Below are positions 1 through 6,730 of a stretch of DNA of 24,822 nt, piece after piece; the first letter of the stretch is position 1; each line of letters starts with the position of its first letter. Under the pieces are notes generated by a model that searched no databases, was not told the origin of the DNA, and saw only the letters and a program-made list of their open reading frames with translations. Location: positions 1 to 24,822 of the IMG/VR virus record IMGVR_UViG_3300025664_000080, one strand, 5' to 3'. The translations under genes were made by a program, and so were the position numbers. Source of the stretch: a virus.

Positions 1-441
1 ATGTTTCTGCCCTTTTCAAACTCGCTAATCGTCACGACCCACTTTGACGGCGAGATGTCCATGCTCGCCGACCGGCATTATTCGCGGCGCACCGTTGGTG
101 CGCGGCAGTTCATGTATTCAGGCCGAAAGATCGTGATTCGCAACACCGAAGGGACGGTCCTATTCGGCTGGCTTTGGGCGGATGACGATAAGCGGATGGA
201 CGGGCAGACCGGTTACGGATGCTCCATTTTCCGCAATGAATCAGCCCGGCTAAGTTCGGACATCATTCTCGAATGTGAGCGAATCGCCCTCGGCAAATGG
301 GGTCCGAATCGCATGTACACCTACGTAAACCCCGGCAAAATTCTTAGCGTTAATCCCGGTTCCTGCTTTAAGCAGGCCGGATGGAAATTCCTCAGACGCG
401 CGAAAGACGGCAAACATTTACTGGCGAAGGAGCAAGCATGA
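1..441 (+). CDS. GNAT-like phage protein, possibly Mom-related acyltransferase
   Basis: 146 aa. The middle and C-terminal half looks like a GNAT acyltransferase core: beta strands, the stretch RNES...SSDIILECERIA around residues 78-97, then RMYTYVNPGKI, and NPGSCFKQAGWKF near the end, which resembles the acyl-CoA-binding and last-strand region. The N-terminal ADRHYSRRT recalls the HYS motif of Mu Mom-type DNA-modifying acyltransferases, but this is memory-based pattern matching. Related small proteins are common in phages, often called N-acetyltransferase. The ATG is base 1 of the window, so the start and any upstream RBS cannot be checked. Its stop overlaps the next start (ATGA), so it belongs to the rightward operon. 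Substrate unknown; DNA modification is an inference supported only by the methyltransferase genes downstream. Confidence 0.7.
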   Translation: MFLPFSNSLIVTTHFDGEMSMLADRHYSRRTVGARQFMYSGRKIVIRNTEGTVLFGWLWADDDKRMDGQTGYGCSIFRNESARLSSDIILECERIALGKWGPNRMYTYVNPGKILSVNPGSCFKQAGWKFLRRAKDGKHLLAKEQA

Positions 442-629
442 GCACCGATGTGATTTTGTATCCGCCAATTCCAGGACCGGACGGCGCAAAGGTTTCCCGC
501 TACGAGAACGTTGCGAGCATTGAAACCGAGCACGTCGGGCACGCATGGTTCACATTCGTTGATGCGGACGGAGACACCCACCACACTACCCTGCCTTTTG
601 AAATCATCGCGAGGGGCAAGAAACCATGA
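438..629 (+). CDS. Small hypothetical phage protein
   Basis: 63 aa, not recognised. The start is the ATG that overlaps the upstream stop (ATGA, 438-441), preceded by AGGAGC about 5 bases upstream, a good ribosome binding site. The composition is acidic and beta-prone (FTFVDADGDTHHTTLPFEII), consistent with a small single-domain beta protein. It couples by ATGA to the following gene at 626. No cysteine pairs, membrane segment or signal peptide are seen. Confidence 0.7.
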   Translation: MSTDVILYPPIPGPDGAKVSRYENVASIETEHVGHAWFTFVDADGDTHHTTLPFEIIARGKKP

Positions 630-1027
630 CCGGCCTCGATCCCAAAACCATTCTCGAATGGATTCGCGCCGCAAAAGCCAAAGGCGTCGGCCTTGAAGTC
701 GAGACGAAACGAGAACCTATCGGCGCAATCATCGTGCGCAGCGTAAACGGCGAAGTCGGAGAATCCACTCTTCACACCTACGGAGATGCGATAGCAGAGT
801 TCTTAGAGGAACAAGAGAAACGCTGTACTCGCTGCCAGTCGCCCGCGCCTCATCTGCATCCTGCGATGCAATCTGAAGGAGAAGTTCAACCGTGTAACGA
901 CCCTTTTCATCTGCGAGTTACGCCAGAGAATACGCCGGACAAAATCGCACGCGCACAGCAGTATTCCGGCGAATGCATTAGTTCGTTGATGTCCACCGTG
1001 GAACAGATGGAGAAGAAGGCGTCATGA
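626..1027 (+). CDS. Hypothetical protein with Cys/His metal-binding segment
   Basis: 133 aa. The start overlaps the previous stop (ATGA). Residues about 1-65 are a mixed alpha/beta segment ending in a helix (DAIAEFLEEQEKR). Then comes CTRCQSPAPHLHPA, followed after a short spacer by PCNDPFH, giving two Cys pairs or Cys/His ligands that look like a small structural zinc site. The C-terminus is helical and ends EQMEKKAS. No function recognised. Its own stop overlaps the next start at 1024. The Cys-x2-Cys...Cys...His pattern is seen directly; zinc binding is inferred. Confidence 0.75.
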   Translation: MTGLDPKTILEWIRAAKAKGVGLEVETKREPIGAIIVRSVNGEVGESTLHTYGDAIAEFLEEQEKRCTRCQSPAPHLHPAMQSEGEVQPCNDPFHLRVTPENTPDKIARAQQYSGECISSLMSTVEQMEKKAS

Positions 1028-1284
1028 GTTGCAACTATCAAGGGTACGAGTTCGGAGCCGGTGCTTACCCGGATTCTGTTTGCATCGGCGGCAGGCTGTT
1101 CGATGCTGACAACTGCGACGATAAAGGCAATCTCTACGAGCCGACAGAAGAGATTCCCTGCCCGATGTGCAACGAGGCCGGAGCCGTCGAATACTGGACT
1201 CAGCAGCACATGTCGAGCCAAGGATGGCCGCGCAAGCACGCCATGGTAATCGCAAAGGGCCCTAGTCAAAAGCATTCGCCGTAA
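1024..1284 (+). CDS. Small Cys-rich phage protein
   Basis: 86 aa. It starts at ATG 1024, overlapping the stop before it (ATGA). It has an N-terminal block YEFGAGAYPDSVCIGGRLFDADNC and a later CPMC, suggesting a compact metal-binding fold; I recall similar small proteins in phage early regions but know no function. After its stop the operon coupling is broken for the only time in the first 4 kb: about 124 bases follow that carry one copy of an 81-bp duplication before the next start. Confidence 0.75.
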   Translation: MSCNYQGYEFGAGAYPDSVCIGGRLFDADNCDDKGNLYEPTEEIPCPMCNEAGAVEYWTQQHMSSQGWPRKHAMVIAKGPSQKHSP

Positions 1285-1311
1285 CCGGGAGAATGGAACC
1301 GAACCTTGGAA

Positions 1312-1392
1312 AGATTGGGAAAACGCCGGACCTCAGCTAGTCCGATGGGCAACCGACAAATTCGACAAAGAAAAAGTAGAACAAATCACCAT
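1312..1392. repeat. 81-bp perfect direct repeat, copy 1 (intergenic)
   Basis: By hand comparison these 81 bases are identical to 1654-1734 (offset 342). The neighbouring bases differ (1311 A versus 1653 G; 1393 G versus 1735 C). The length is exactly 27 codons, and copy 1 is in the same reading frame as copy 2, encoding DWENAGPQLVRW and onward. The frame is open back to a TAA at 1247-1249 but has no start codon there. The 1285-1408 gap holds only this copy, a 27-base lead-in (1285-1311), and the RBS of the next gene. The lead-in frame reads ALVKSIRRNRENGTEPW, resembling ALVNRLIETREASNGT in the gene downstream. Confidence 0.9.
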
Positions 1393-1408
1393 GGAAAGGC
1401 GTTGCCTC

Positions 1409-1954
1409 ATGATCCTCGAAATCACCAAAGACGAACGGCTTCTCATTCTCCGGCATCTTCTCGCCGGTACTCCACTACATGATCCGCAAGTAACGGCGCT
1501 GGTAAACCGGCTTATTGAAACGCGAGAGGCTTCGAATGGAACGTCCGCGCCAGCGCAGCCGAGTCTGAATCTTGCGCCCGGCGAACCACTTTGGGATAAG
1601 CCGAAAGAAACGAACCAGCCGCAACGCGCTCAAGAAAGCCCCGAACCTAAACGAGATTGGGAAAACGCCGGACCTCAGCTAGTCCGATGGGCAACCGACA
1701 AATTCGACAAAGAAAAAGTAGAACAAATCACCATCACGCCAATGGGCGCAAAGCGGGACGACTTGTTTAAGGCTGGCAAGAAAGTTCCCCGCATGAGCGT
1801 GTCCTGGCAGTCTCCAAAAGTTCGCGGATACAACTACGCCACAGTGTGGGACGAAAAGTTATTTCCTTGGGTCGCAAACCGATTGAAACAAGAGACGGTG
1901 TTTTACGTGGTGAACAAAGGGAAGTTTACGGACGTGGTTGGAGTGAAAGCGTGA
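1409..1954 (+). CDS. Probable OB-fold-like nucleic-acid-binding protein
   Basis: 181 aa from ATG 1409. I prefer this start over ATG 1391 because GGAAAGG lies 9 bases before it, while 1391 has no Shine-Dalgarno. Residues 1-40 are helical (MILEITKDERLLILRHLL), followed by a Pro/Glu-rich low-complexity linker (about 45-83) and a C-terminal beta-rich domain (about 105-181) with VSWQSPKVRGYNYATVWDE, ETVFYVVNKGKF and DVVGVKA. That last pattern recalls a small OB fold of the kind found in single-strand DNA-binding proteins; function is inferred. The second copy of the 81-bp repeat lies inside it. Its stop overlaps the ATPase start (GTGA), suggesting a shared role in DNA handling. Confidence 0.75.
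   Translation: MILEITKDERLLILRHLLAGTPLHDPQVTALVNRLIETREASNGTSAPAQPSLNLAPGEPLWDKPKETNQPQRAQESPEPKRDWENAGPQLVRWATDKFDKEKVEQITITPMGAKRDDLFKAGKKVPRMSVSWQSPKVRGYNYATVWDEKLFPWVANRLKQETVFYVVNKGKFTDVVGVKA
1654..1734. repeat. 81-bp perfect direct repeat, copy 2 (inside CDS)
   Basis: Identical to 1312-1392. Here it is coding, in the linker-to-OB-domain region of the 181-aa protein (DWENAGPQLVRWATDKFDK and onward). The bases between the two copies (1393-1653, 261 bp = 87 codons) bring in the RBS, the start codon and the whole N-terminal helical and linker part of the gene. Confidence 0.9.
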
Positions 1955-3702
1955 GCAAGATCGTGCTCGGCGATGCGGCCGGCAAAGCGCTAAAGATTGA
2001 CCTGGACGTGTTGATCACGACTCGCCTGCTAATCCAGGCGAATTCAGGTGGCGGAAAGTCATGGCTGTTGCGCCGTCTCGCCGAGCAATTCTTTGGGAAA
2101 GTTCAAACCATCATCATCGATCCAGAAGGCGAGTTCTCTACCCTGCGCGAAAAGTTTGGTTACGTTCTAGTTGGTGAAGGTGGCGAAACTCCCGCCGACG
2201 TGCGATCTGCCGCGATGCTCGCCGAGAAACTTCTGACGTTGAAAGCGTCTGCTATTTGCGACGTGTATGAAGCCTTTCGTTCTCGACCACTGGACCGGCG
2301 CCAGTGGGTTCGCCATTTTCTGAATGCCCTACTCGATGCGCCGCGCTCGCTGTGGCATCCGCTGATTGTGATCGTTGACGAGGCTCATAAATTCTGCCCA
2401 CAGGAAACTCCGAAAGCTGGAAACCAGTTGGACCGGGAAATTATCGGCGGTTGCAAAGACGCGATGATCAGCCTCAGCACCACTGGCCGCAAGCGTGGAT
2501 TCTGCCCGATCTGGGCGACGCAACGACTCGCGAAGCTGGACAAAGACGCGAGCGCCGAGTTCTTCAACCGCCTGGTCGGAATGACGATTGAAGACGTGGA
2601 CGTTGACCGCGCCGCGGACCTGATGAGCGTGTCGAAGGAGGACAAGCACGACTTTCGCACGTCGCTCCGGAACCTCGCGCCCGGCCAGTTTTATGCGTTC
2701 GGCCGAGCCATCACGACCGAGCGCGTTTTGGTCACGGTCGGCGACGTTGAAACGAAGCATCCTGAGAGCGGCAATGCAAAAGCTTCTGTAGCTCCACCGA
2801 CTCCCGAAGAGGTAAAAGCCTTCCTACCCCAGCTCGCCGATCTGCCCAAGGAAGCGGACGACCGCGCAAAGAGTCTCGCTGAATTGCAGCGCGAAAATAA
2901 GGCGCTCAAGCAACAGGTGAAAGCAGCCGAGAAAGGCGTTCCGAAGCCCGTCACGGTCGCGGCCAAGGTTGACCCGAAAGCAACCGAGCGGGCAGTTCGA
3001 GAAGCGACGACGCCCCTGCGGAAGCAACTTGAGGCAATCCAGCGCGGCGCAAAAGAAGTCTGCGGATATCTCTACAAGGCAAACGTCAAGCTTGGAGAAA
3101 TTGCCAGCCTGGAATTGCCGAAGCTCGAACCGCTGAAATTGTTGCCGCAGGAACAATGGCCGAAGCCCGCACAAACCAAAGAGCGAGCCATCCCGGTCCG
3201 CCCAGCGCGCGAAGTAGCCGAATCAAATGGCGACCCGTCACTTCAACGTGGCCCGCTCGCTGTTTTGAAAGCCGTCGCTCAATATCCCGATGGCGCAGCC
3301 CGCGATCAGATTACCGTGCTCACCGGGTACAAGCGCTCGACTCGTGACGCCTACCTGCTTCGCCTAGCTCAATGCGGATACGTGACCGAAGGTGGGAACG
3401 GAATGCAAGTGACAGAGCACGGCATTGCTGCTTTGGGCGCGAACTTTGAGCCACTACCGGTTGGCGATGAGTTGCGGGAATACTGGCGCAACCGCTTGCC
3501 AGAGGGCGAGCGCAAGATTTTTGAAGTATTGGTTGAGAACTATCCAGATTCGGTTTCCAAGGACAAGATCAGCGATCTTACCGGCTACAAACGATCAACT
3601 CGCGACGCCTACCTTCAGCGGATGGCGTCGAAGCGCCTGGTCGAAGATGCCGGCAGAGCCGCAGCACGCGCCAGCGACAACTTATTCGACGGAGCAGCAT
3701 AA
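1951..3702 (+). CDS. HerA/FtsK-superfamily P-loop ATPase with tandem winged-helix tail
   Basis: 583 aa from GTG 1951 (GTGA overlap; GGAG about 9 bases upstream). Walker A is ANSGGGKS at residues 30-37, Walker B is LIVIVDEAH with D143-E144, and WATQR at 188-192 fits the HerA/FtsK sensor strand. Family knowledge: such ATPases pump DNA or strip proteins from it as hexamers, and relatives package DNA in tailless viruses. Residues about 300-340 form a coiled coil (LAELQRENKALKQQVKAAEK). The C-terminal part has two similar winged-helix-like units, each with TGYKRSTRDAYL (near 458 and 544), which probably bind DNA or protein. At 583 aa it is much longer than typical viral packaging ATPases (about 200-350 aa), so a replication or recombination role is equally possible. 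Confidence 0.85.
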   Translation: MSKIVLGDAAGKALKIDLDVLITTRLLIQANSGGGKSWLLRRLAEQFFGKVQTIIIDPEGEFSTLREKFGYVLVGEGGETPADVRSAAMLAEKLLTLKASAICDVYEAFRSRPLDRRQWVRHFLNALLDAPRSLWHPLIVIVDEAHKFCPQETPKAGNQLDREIIGGCKDAMISLSTTGRKRGFCPIWATQRLAKLDKDASAEFFNRLVGMTIEDVDVDRAADLMSVSKEDKHDFRTSLRNLAPGQFYAFGRAITTERVLVTVGDVETKHPESGNAKASVAPPTPEEVKAFLPQLADLPKEADDRAKSLAELQRENKALKQQVKAAEKGVPKPVTVAAKVDPKATERAVREATTPLRKQLEAIQRGAKEVCGYLYKANVKLGEIASLELPKLEPLKLLPQEQWPKPAQTKERAIPVRPAREVAESNGDPSLQRGPLAVLKAVAQYPDGAARDQITVLTGYKRSTRDAYLLRLAQCGYVTEGGNGMQVTEHGIAALGANFEPLPVGDELREYWRNRLPEGERKIFEVLVENYPDSVSKDKISDLTGYKRSTRDAYLQRMASKRLVEDAGRAAARASDNLFDGAA

Positions 3703-3885
3703 ATGTTCGCAGAACAGAAGATCACGATCAAGTCCGGCGAAGGCAAGAATTTCTTCGAAGCAACCGTGGAGCTTAACGCCATGGCAGGCAAGCAAGAAAT
3801 AGACGCGTCCATGGCTGGCTTGCGAGCGATGCAAAAAGATCGAATGGAGTGGGCGGCACGAAACATCGACACGCCGAAAAAATAA
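3703..3885 (+). CDS. Small hypothetical protein
   Basis: 60 aa. The ATG follows the ATPase stop directly with no spacer (TAAATG), so translation is probably coupled. It is charged, with a beta-prone first half (KITIKSGEGKNFFEATVEL) and a helical second half (SMAGLRAMQKDRMEWAARNI). Not recognised; no membrane segment or cysteine. Confidence 0.7.
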   Translation: MFAEQKITIKSGEGKNFFEATVELNAMAGKQEIDASMAGLRAMQKDRMEWAARNIDTPKK

Positions 3886-3887
3886 CT

Positions 3888-4376
3888 ATGGCAAAGATCA
3901 ACAAACTCGCCCTTGTCCGAATGACTCTCCGGCACTGTATCAAGGAATTGAGCCTGGAAGAAAAGCTTTGCGTGTTAGCCGACATCAACTGCCCCCTGTC
4001 CGACGGGAGTGGGATTCGATGGTTCGGCGGAGTTTATGGGAGTGGCGCGTCCGGCTTGGACCAAGGAATCTACGGACACATGACCACCTTCCGGCGAATG
4101 TGTGATTTGTGGACGAAGCTGAAAGACTGCGGCGCCAACCTTCGCGACGAAGAAATTGCGATCCGTAATTTGCTGTGGGAAGAAATTCCCGAGCCGCAGA
4201 GGCCGGATCTTCTCGACGTGGATTCGCTTAATTCAGCCGATACCCCGCTTCCCGGAAGTGATTCCGCGAAACGTCCGCAGGCGGTTGTTTCCGAGCCGAC
4301 ACAGCTCAAGCTTGCCGTCAATTCTTACAACGGCCCCTATGCGCCGAAAGACCCGAAAGCGGGATTTTCTATATGA
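3888..4376 (+). CDS. Hypothetical phage protein
   Basis: 162 aa from ATG 3888, two bases after the previous stop; no strong Shine-Dalgarno is visible. The N-terminal half has helices around KLALVRMTLRHCIKELSLEEK and a glycine-rich loop GIRWFGGVYGSGASGLDQG. The C-terminal third is low complexity and polar. Function not recognised. It ends with an ATGA overlap into a tiny membrane protein gene. Confidence 0.7.
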   Translation: MAKINKLALVRMTLRHCIKELSLEEKLCVLADINCPLSDGSGIRWFGGVYGSGASGLDQGIYGHMTTFRRMCDLWTKLKDCGANLRDEEIAIRNLLWEEIPEPQRPDLLDVDSLNSADTPLPGSDSAKRPQAVVSEPTQLKLAVNSYNGPYAPKDPKAGFSI

Positions 4377-4522
4377 GAACTGTATTTGAGCACCCCGTCG
4401 TCGCGTGGATTGTTGTCGCGGTTTCGCTGCCTTTCATTTATCCCTACATCGTCGTGCGCATGGCTGGATTCGCTGTTTGGCACTGGCGCGACCTATGGAG
4501 CTACATGCAGGAAGAGGAATAG
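4373..4522 (+). CDS. Tiny single-span membrane protein
   Basis: 49 aa, starting at the ATG overlapping the previous stop (ATGA). Residues about 8-30 form one hydrophobic span (VVAWIVVAVSLPFIYPYIVV), followed by an aromatic amphipathic segment (WHWRDLW) and an acidic tail MQEEE. The next gene starts on the base after its stop. Two consecutive tiny membrane proteins suggest a paired membrane function, for example an inhibitor of host envelope processes or a small holin-like pair, but nothing in the sequence decides this. Confidence 0.65.
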   Translation: MRTVFEHPVVAWIVVAVSLPFIYPYIVVRMAGFAVWHWRDLWSYMQEEE

Positions 4523-4648
4523 ATGACCTGGTACGAGTGGGTACTTCTCTTTGCCGCGGTTTTCGTCGCAGTGGCAGCCATTTTGTTTATTTCGATGGAA
4601 TTGTCGCGGGACGAACCGGACGATCACAGCCACGGAGGATGCGAGTAA
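4523..4648 (+). CDS. Tiny single-span membrane protein
   Basis: 41 aa. It begins directly after the TAG of the previous gene; GAAGAGGAA inside the end of that gene could serve as RBS. Residues 6-26 are a clear hydrophobic helix (VLLFAAVFVAVAAILFI). The C-terminus is acidic and His-rich (RDEPDDHSHGGCE), which could bind metal. Its stop overlaps the next start as TAATG. Function unknown. Confidence 0.6.
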   Translation: MTWYEWVLLFAAVFVAVAAILFISMELSRDEPDDHSHGGCE

Positions 4649-4869
4649 TGCTCAATAAGCGAGAAGTAGATCAGTTCCTCAATATCAGCGGGAAATTCAT
4701 CGTCCGCAGCATCACGAGCGGCGACAAGTCCGGCCCCACTCGCTTTTCATTTGTGCGGGATGCGAATGGCAACCTCTTGCGCTTCGACAGCCAGATATCG
4801 GCAGACAAATGCGCGACGGAACTTACCGCAAAGCATGCAAGCGGCTCTGCTACGTGGTCCCGCTATTGA
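4648..4869 (+). CDS. Small hypothetical protein
   Basis: 73 aa, starting at ATG 4648 within TAATG; GGAGGATG lies about 8 bases upstream, a strong RBS. The sequence is beta-prone and basic (KFIVRSITSGDKSGPTRFSFVRD, NLLRFDSQIS) and looks like one small folded domain. Not recognised. Confidence 0.7.
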   Translation: MLNKREVDQFLNISGKFIVRSITSGDKSGPTRFSFVRDANGNLLRFDSQISADKCATELTAKHASGSATWSRY

Positions 4870-4910
4870 ACCGAGCCGGAACGCTTCCACAGCAGTTACG
4901 AATGGAGCGC

Positions 4911-5342
4911 ATGACTAAACCTTTCAAACTTCGCCGCGGTGAATTCTGCCGTATCCACAGTTCTTACTTTTGCTGTGGACGCGAAGCCCCGTCGCGCCGA
5001 AGTTCGCGAATTGCGTCCCGGCGACAAAAAGCCCCGAATAGCAAGTGGACTTTCGTAGGCAGAGGGATTTGGAGAATTCCAGACCTACACCATTTTCGCG
5101 GATATCGAGAACGCCGCAATGACGCCGCTATGCACGAACTGGTAAAGCAGAAAATCTCCGAACAGCACAATTGCTGCGCGATCTGCCACGAAGAATTCAC
5201 CGACTCTTCGCAAATCGTAGGGGAACACAAAGAACCTAAAGGCATGGGTGGAGCGCGGCGCGACGATCACCCAGACAATATTCAGGCGGCCCATTCTTAT
5301 CCGTGCAACATCCAGAAAGGCTCTAGGAGGATTGCGTCATGA
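4911..5342 (+). CDS. HNH endonuclease-type protein
   Basis: 143 aa from ATG 4911, chosen because GGAG lies 3 bases before it; ATG 4902 is the alternative. The C-terminal domain is a recognisable HNH nuclease: CCAICHEEF, then GEHKEPKGMGGARRDDH with the central His, DNIQAAHSYPCN with the Asn and second Cys set, and a KGSRR tail. The N-terminal 80 residues are strongly basic (RREAPSRRSSR-like), suited to DNA contact. Family knowledge: phage HNH proteins nick or cut DNA and act as homing nucleases, host-DNA nucleases or packaging partners; which applies here cannot be seen. The stop overlaps the next start (ATGA). Confidence 0.75.
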   Translation: MTKPFKLRRGEFCRIHSSYFCCGREAPSRRSSRIASRRQKAPNSKWTFVGRGIWRIPDLHHFRGYRERRNDAAMHELVKQKISEQHNCCAICHEEFTDSSQIVGEHKEPKGMGGARRDDHPDNIQAAHSYPCNIQKGSRRIAS

Positions 5343-5536
5343 GTTCCGCAACCCCGCCGCGATCAAAGCTTCGAGACAATGCCCCGCGCATGTGGAATCT
5401 GATTCGCCGATTCGTTGAATGCGAATGTTCGCAAACTTCATACGCCGACCTTAAAGGTTCGCAATCAATGGATATCCCGGTTGAATTTTTAGCCCTCTGC
5501 GAATTCGCAGAAGAAATGGGAGTAAATCTGCCATGA
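5339..5536 (+). CDS. Small hypothetical protein
   Basis: 65 aa, starting at ATG 5339 in an ATGA overlap with the HNH gene; CTAGGAGG a few bases upstream is an excellent RBS. It is helical, with VECECSQTSY and ALCEFAEEMG segments. Not recognised. Couples by ATGA to the gene at 5533. Confidence 0.65.
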   Translation: MSSATPPRSKLRDNAPRMWNLIRRFVECECSQTSYADLKGSQSMDIPVEFLALCEFAEEMGVNLP

Positions 5537-6024
5537 GAGAAGACACCATAACTCGCCAGATTCAGGAAAAGTACACCGCCGAAGAGTTGGCCGACCGGGC
5601 AAAGAATCTCGCGGGCAAACTCGCCGACCTGGAAACCGTTGCCTCTGACAAGAAGGCCGCAGACGCCACTTTCAACGAGCGCAAAAAGGTTTTGGAAGCG
5701 GAAATCGAAACCATTTATCGCCAATACAACAAGGGCTACGAATTGGCCCAAGTTGGTTGCGATATCCGCTACAACGATCCCTCACCAGGCCAGAAATCCA
5801 TTTACCGGATGGACACACACCAGCATGTCGAAACCGTTGACATGTCATGGGAAGAAAAGCAGGAAGAGCTTCAATTCAACCTCAACGCGCCGCTCGAAGG
5901 ACAGCCGCAACCGAGCGACGACCAGGTTAACGACATTCTCGGCGAAATCGCGAAGGATACGGACGCGATTATTCCGCCGCCGACCGATGTTCCACCAGAC
6001 GCGGAAGCAGAGGCAAACGACTAA
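5533..6024 (+). CDS. Coiled-coil phage protein
   Basis: 163 aa. Residues about 10-65 are a long charged helix (EELADRAKNLAGKLADLETV, ATFNERKKVLEAEIETIYRQ), followed by a beta segment GYELAQVGCDIRYNDPSPGQKSIYRMD and an acidic, Pro-rich disordered tail. This architecture (long helix, then beta hairpin with NDP.PG) recurs in phage early regions as an uncharacterised family, from memory. Role unknown. ATGA overlap with the previous gene; the next ATG follows its TAA directly. Confidence 0.75.
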   Translation: MREDTITRQIQEKYTAEELADRAKNLAGKLADLETVASDKKAADATFNERKKVLEAEIETIYRQYNKGYELAQVGCDIRYNDPSPGQKSIYRMDTHQHVETVDMSWEEKQEELQFNLNAPLEGQPQPSDDQVNDILGEIAKDTDAIIPPPTDVPPDAEAEAND

Positions 6025-6312
6025 ATGCCGTTCCGTCGCAATCACCGCACTAAACACTCGAACAAGATCAACCCCAATTGGTCCGGCGGCCCACGCTACG
6101 CCATTCCGTACCGAGAGCAAGCGCCAGCCAGCCTTACTGAATTCGACATGTTAGTTGAGAAGCGCCGCTTACAGAACCGGGAGAAAGACTGGCCTTCAGA
6201 TCCATTGCTTCACTTATTCGCAAAGCAGAACAGGAACAGCCGGTACGTGCCGGAATGGCTTTTAGAGAAGTGGGGAATGGAAGTGAAGATTCATGAAGGG
6301 GCGGGAATTTGA
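6025..6312 (+). CDS. Hypothetical basic protein
   Basis: 95 aa. It starts on the base after the preceding TAA. The N-terminus is basic (RRNHRTKHSNK) and the middle helical (EFDMLVEKRRLQNREKDW). No motif recognised. After its stop, intact coding ends for 211 bases, which contain the methyltransferase remnant. Confidence 0.6.
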   Translation: MPFRRNHRTKHSNKINPNWSGGPRYAIPYREQAPASLTEFDMLVEKRRLQNREKDWPSDPLLHLFAKQNRNSRYVPEWLLEKWGMEVKIHEGAGI

Positions 6313-6331
6313 AGGCCCGGAGCTTTGGTAA

Positions 6332-6527
6332 ATGCCCCTAACTTACGAAGATTTTCTCCGCTCTAAAGTAGTTGACCGTCCCTTACTGTGCCCTGAAGAT
6401 GGGAAGAAAAGGCTACGGAGTTGAGTTAAACGCGAGCTATTTCCGGGATGGAGTTTATTACTGCGAATCAGCAGAGAGAGAAATAAGTACCCCGACTTTG
6501 TTTGATCTGACGGAGGTTGCGGGATGA
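6332..6527 (+). pseudogene. Internally deleted phage DNA methyltransferase remnant
   Basis: Two short ORFs in different frames look like the two ends of one lost gene. The first (6332-6424, 30 codons) reads MPLTYEDFLRSKVVDRPL, like the start of large phage DNA methylases that begin MTYEEFLASK. The second (6399-6527, 42 codons from ATG 6399) reads GRKGYGVELNASYFRDGVYY then TPTLFDLTEV, the familiar end of SAM-dependent N4/N6 DNA methyltransferases (G.GVEL...YF). The catalytic DPPY/NPPY region and SAM-binding core are absent. The original RBS region (CCGGAGC upstream of 6332) and the ATGA overlap with the gene at 6524 are retained. I infer a deletion of more than 1 kb plus a frameshift, junction near 6380-6405. 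Confidence 0.65.
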
Positions 6528-6730
6528 CCCTTCAGGAATGGACGCAAGCTGTCATTGCGGAACTAAAATCCGCTGGCTTCGAAGCGGCCGAGTATCAAGG
6601 ATTTCCGATGGCAAACACCCCGCCCGACGCGGAAAAGTATCGCTTCCTTAAATTTCGCACAACACTCCCGGCCGATCGCACGATCTACGCCGAAGGAGTT
6701 CTGTTTACCCCGGCAGGTTTGAAAAAATGA
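6524..6730 (+). CDS. Small hypothetical protein
   Basis: 68 aa, starting at ATG 6524 which overlaps the stop of the methyltransferase remnant; GGAGGTTGCGGG just upstream is the RBS. It has helix LQEWTQAVIAELKSAGFEA then beta segments RFLKFRTTLPADRTIYAEGVLFTP. Not recognised. Its stop overlaps the Gp37/Gp68 gene (ATGA). Confidence 0.65.
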   Translation: MTLQEWTQAVIAELKSAGFEAAEYQGFPMANTPPDAEKYRFLKFRTTLPADRTIYAEGVLFTPAGLKK

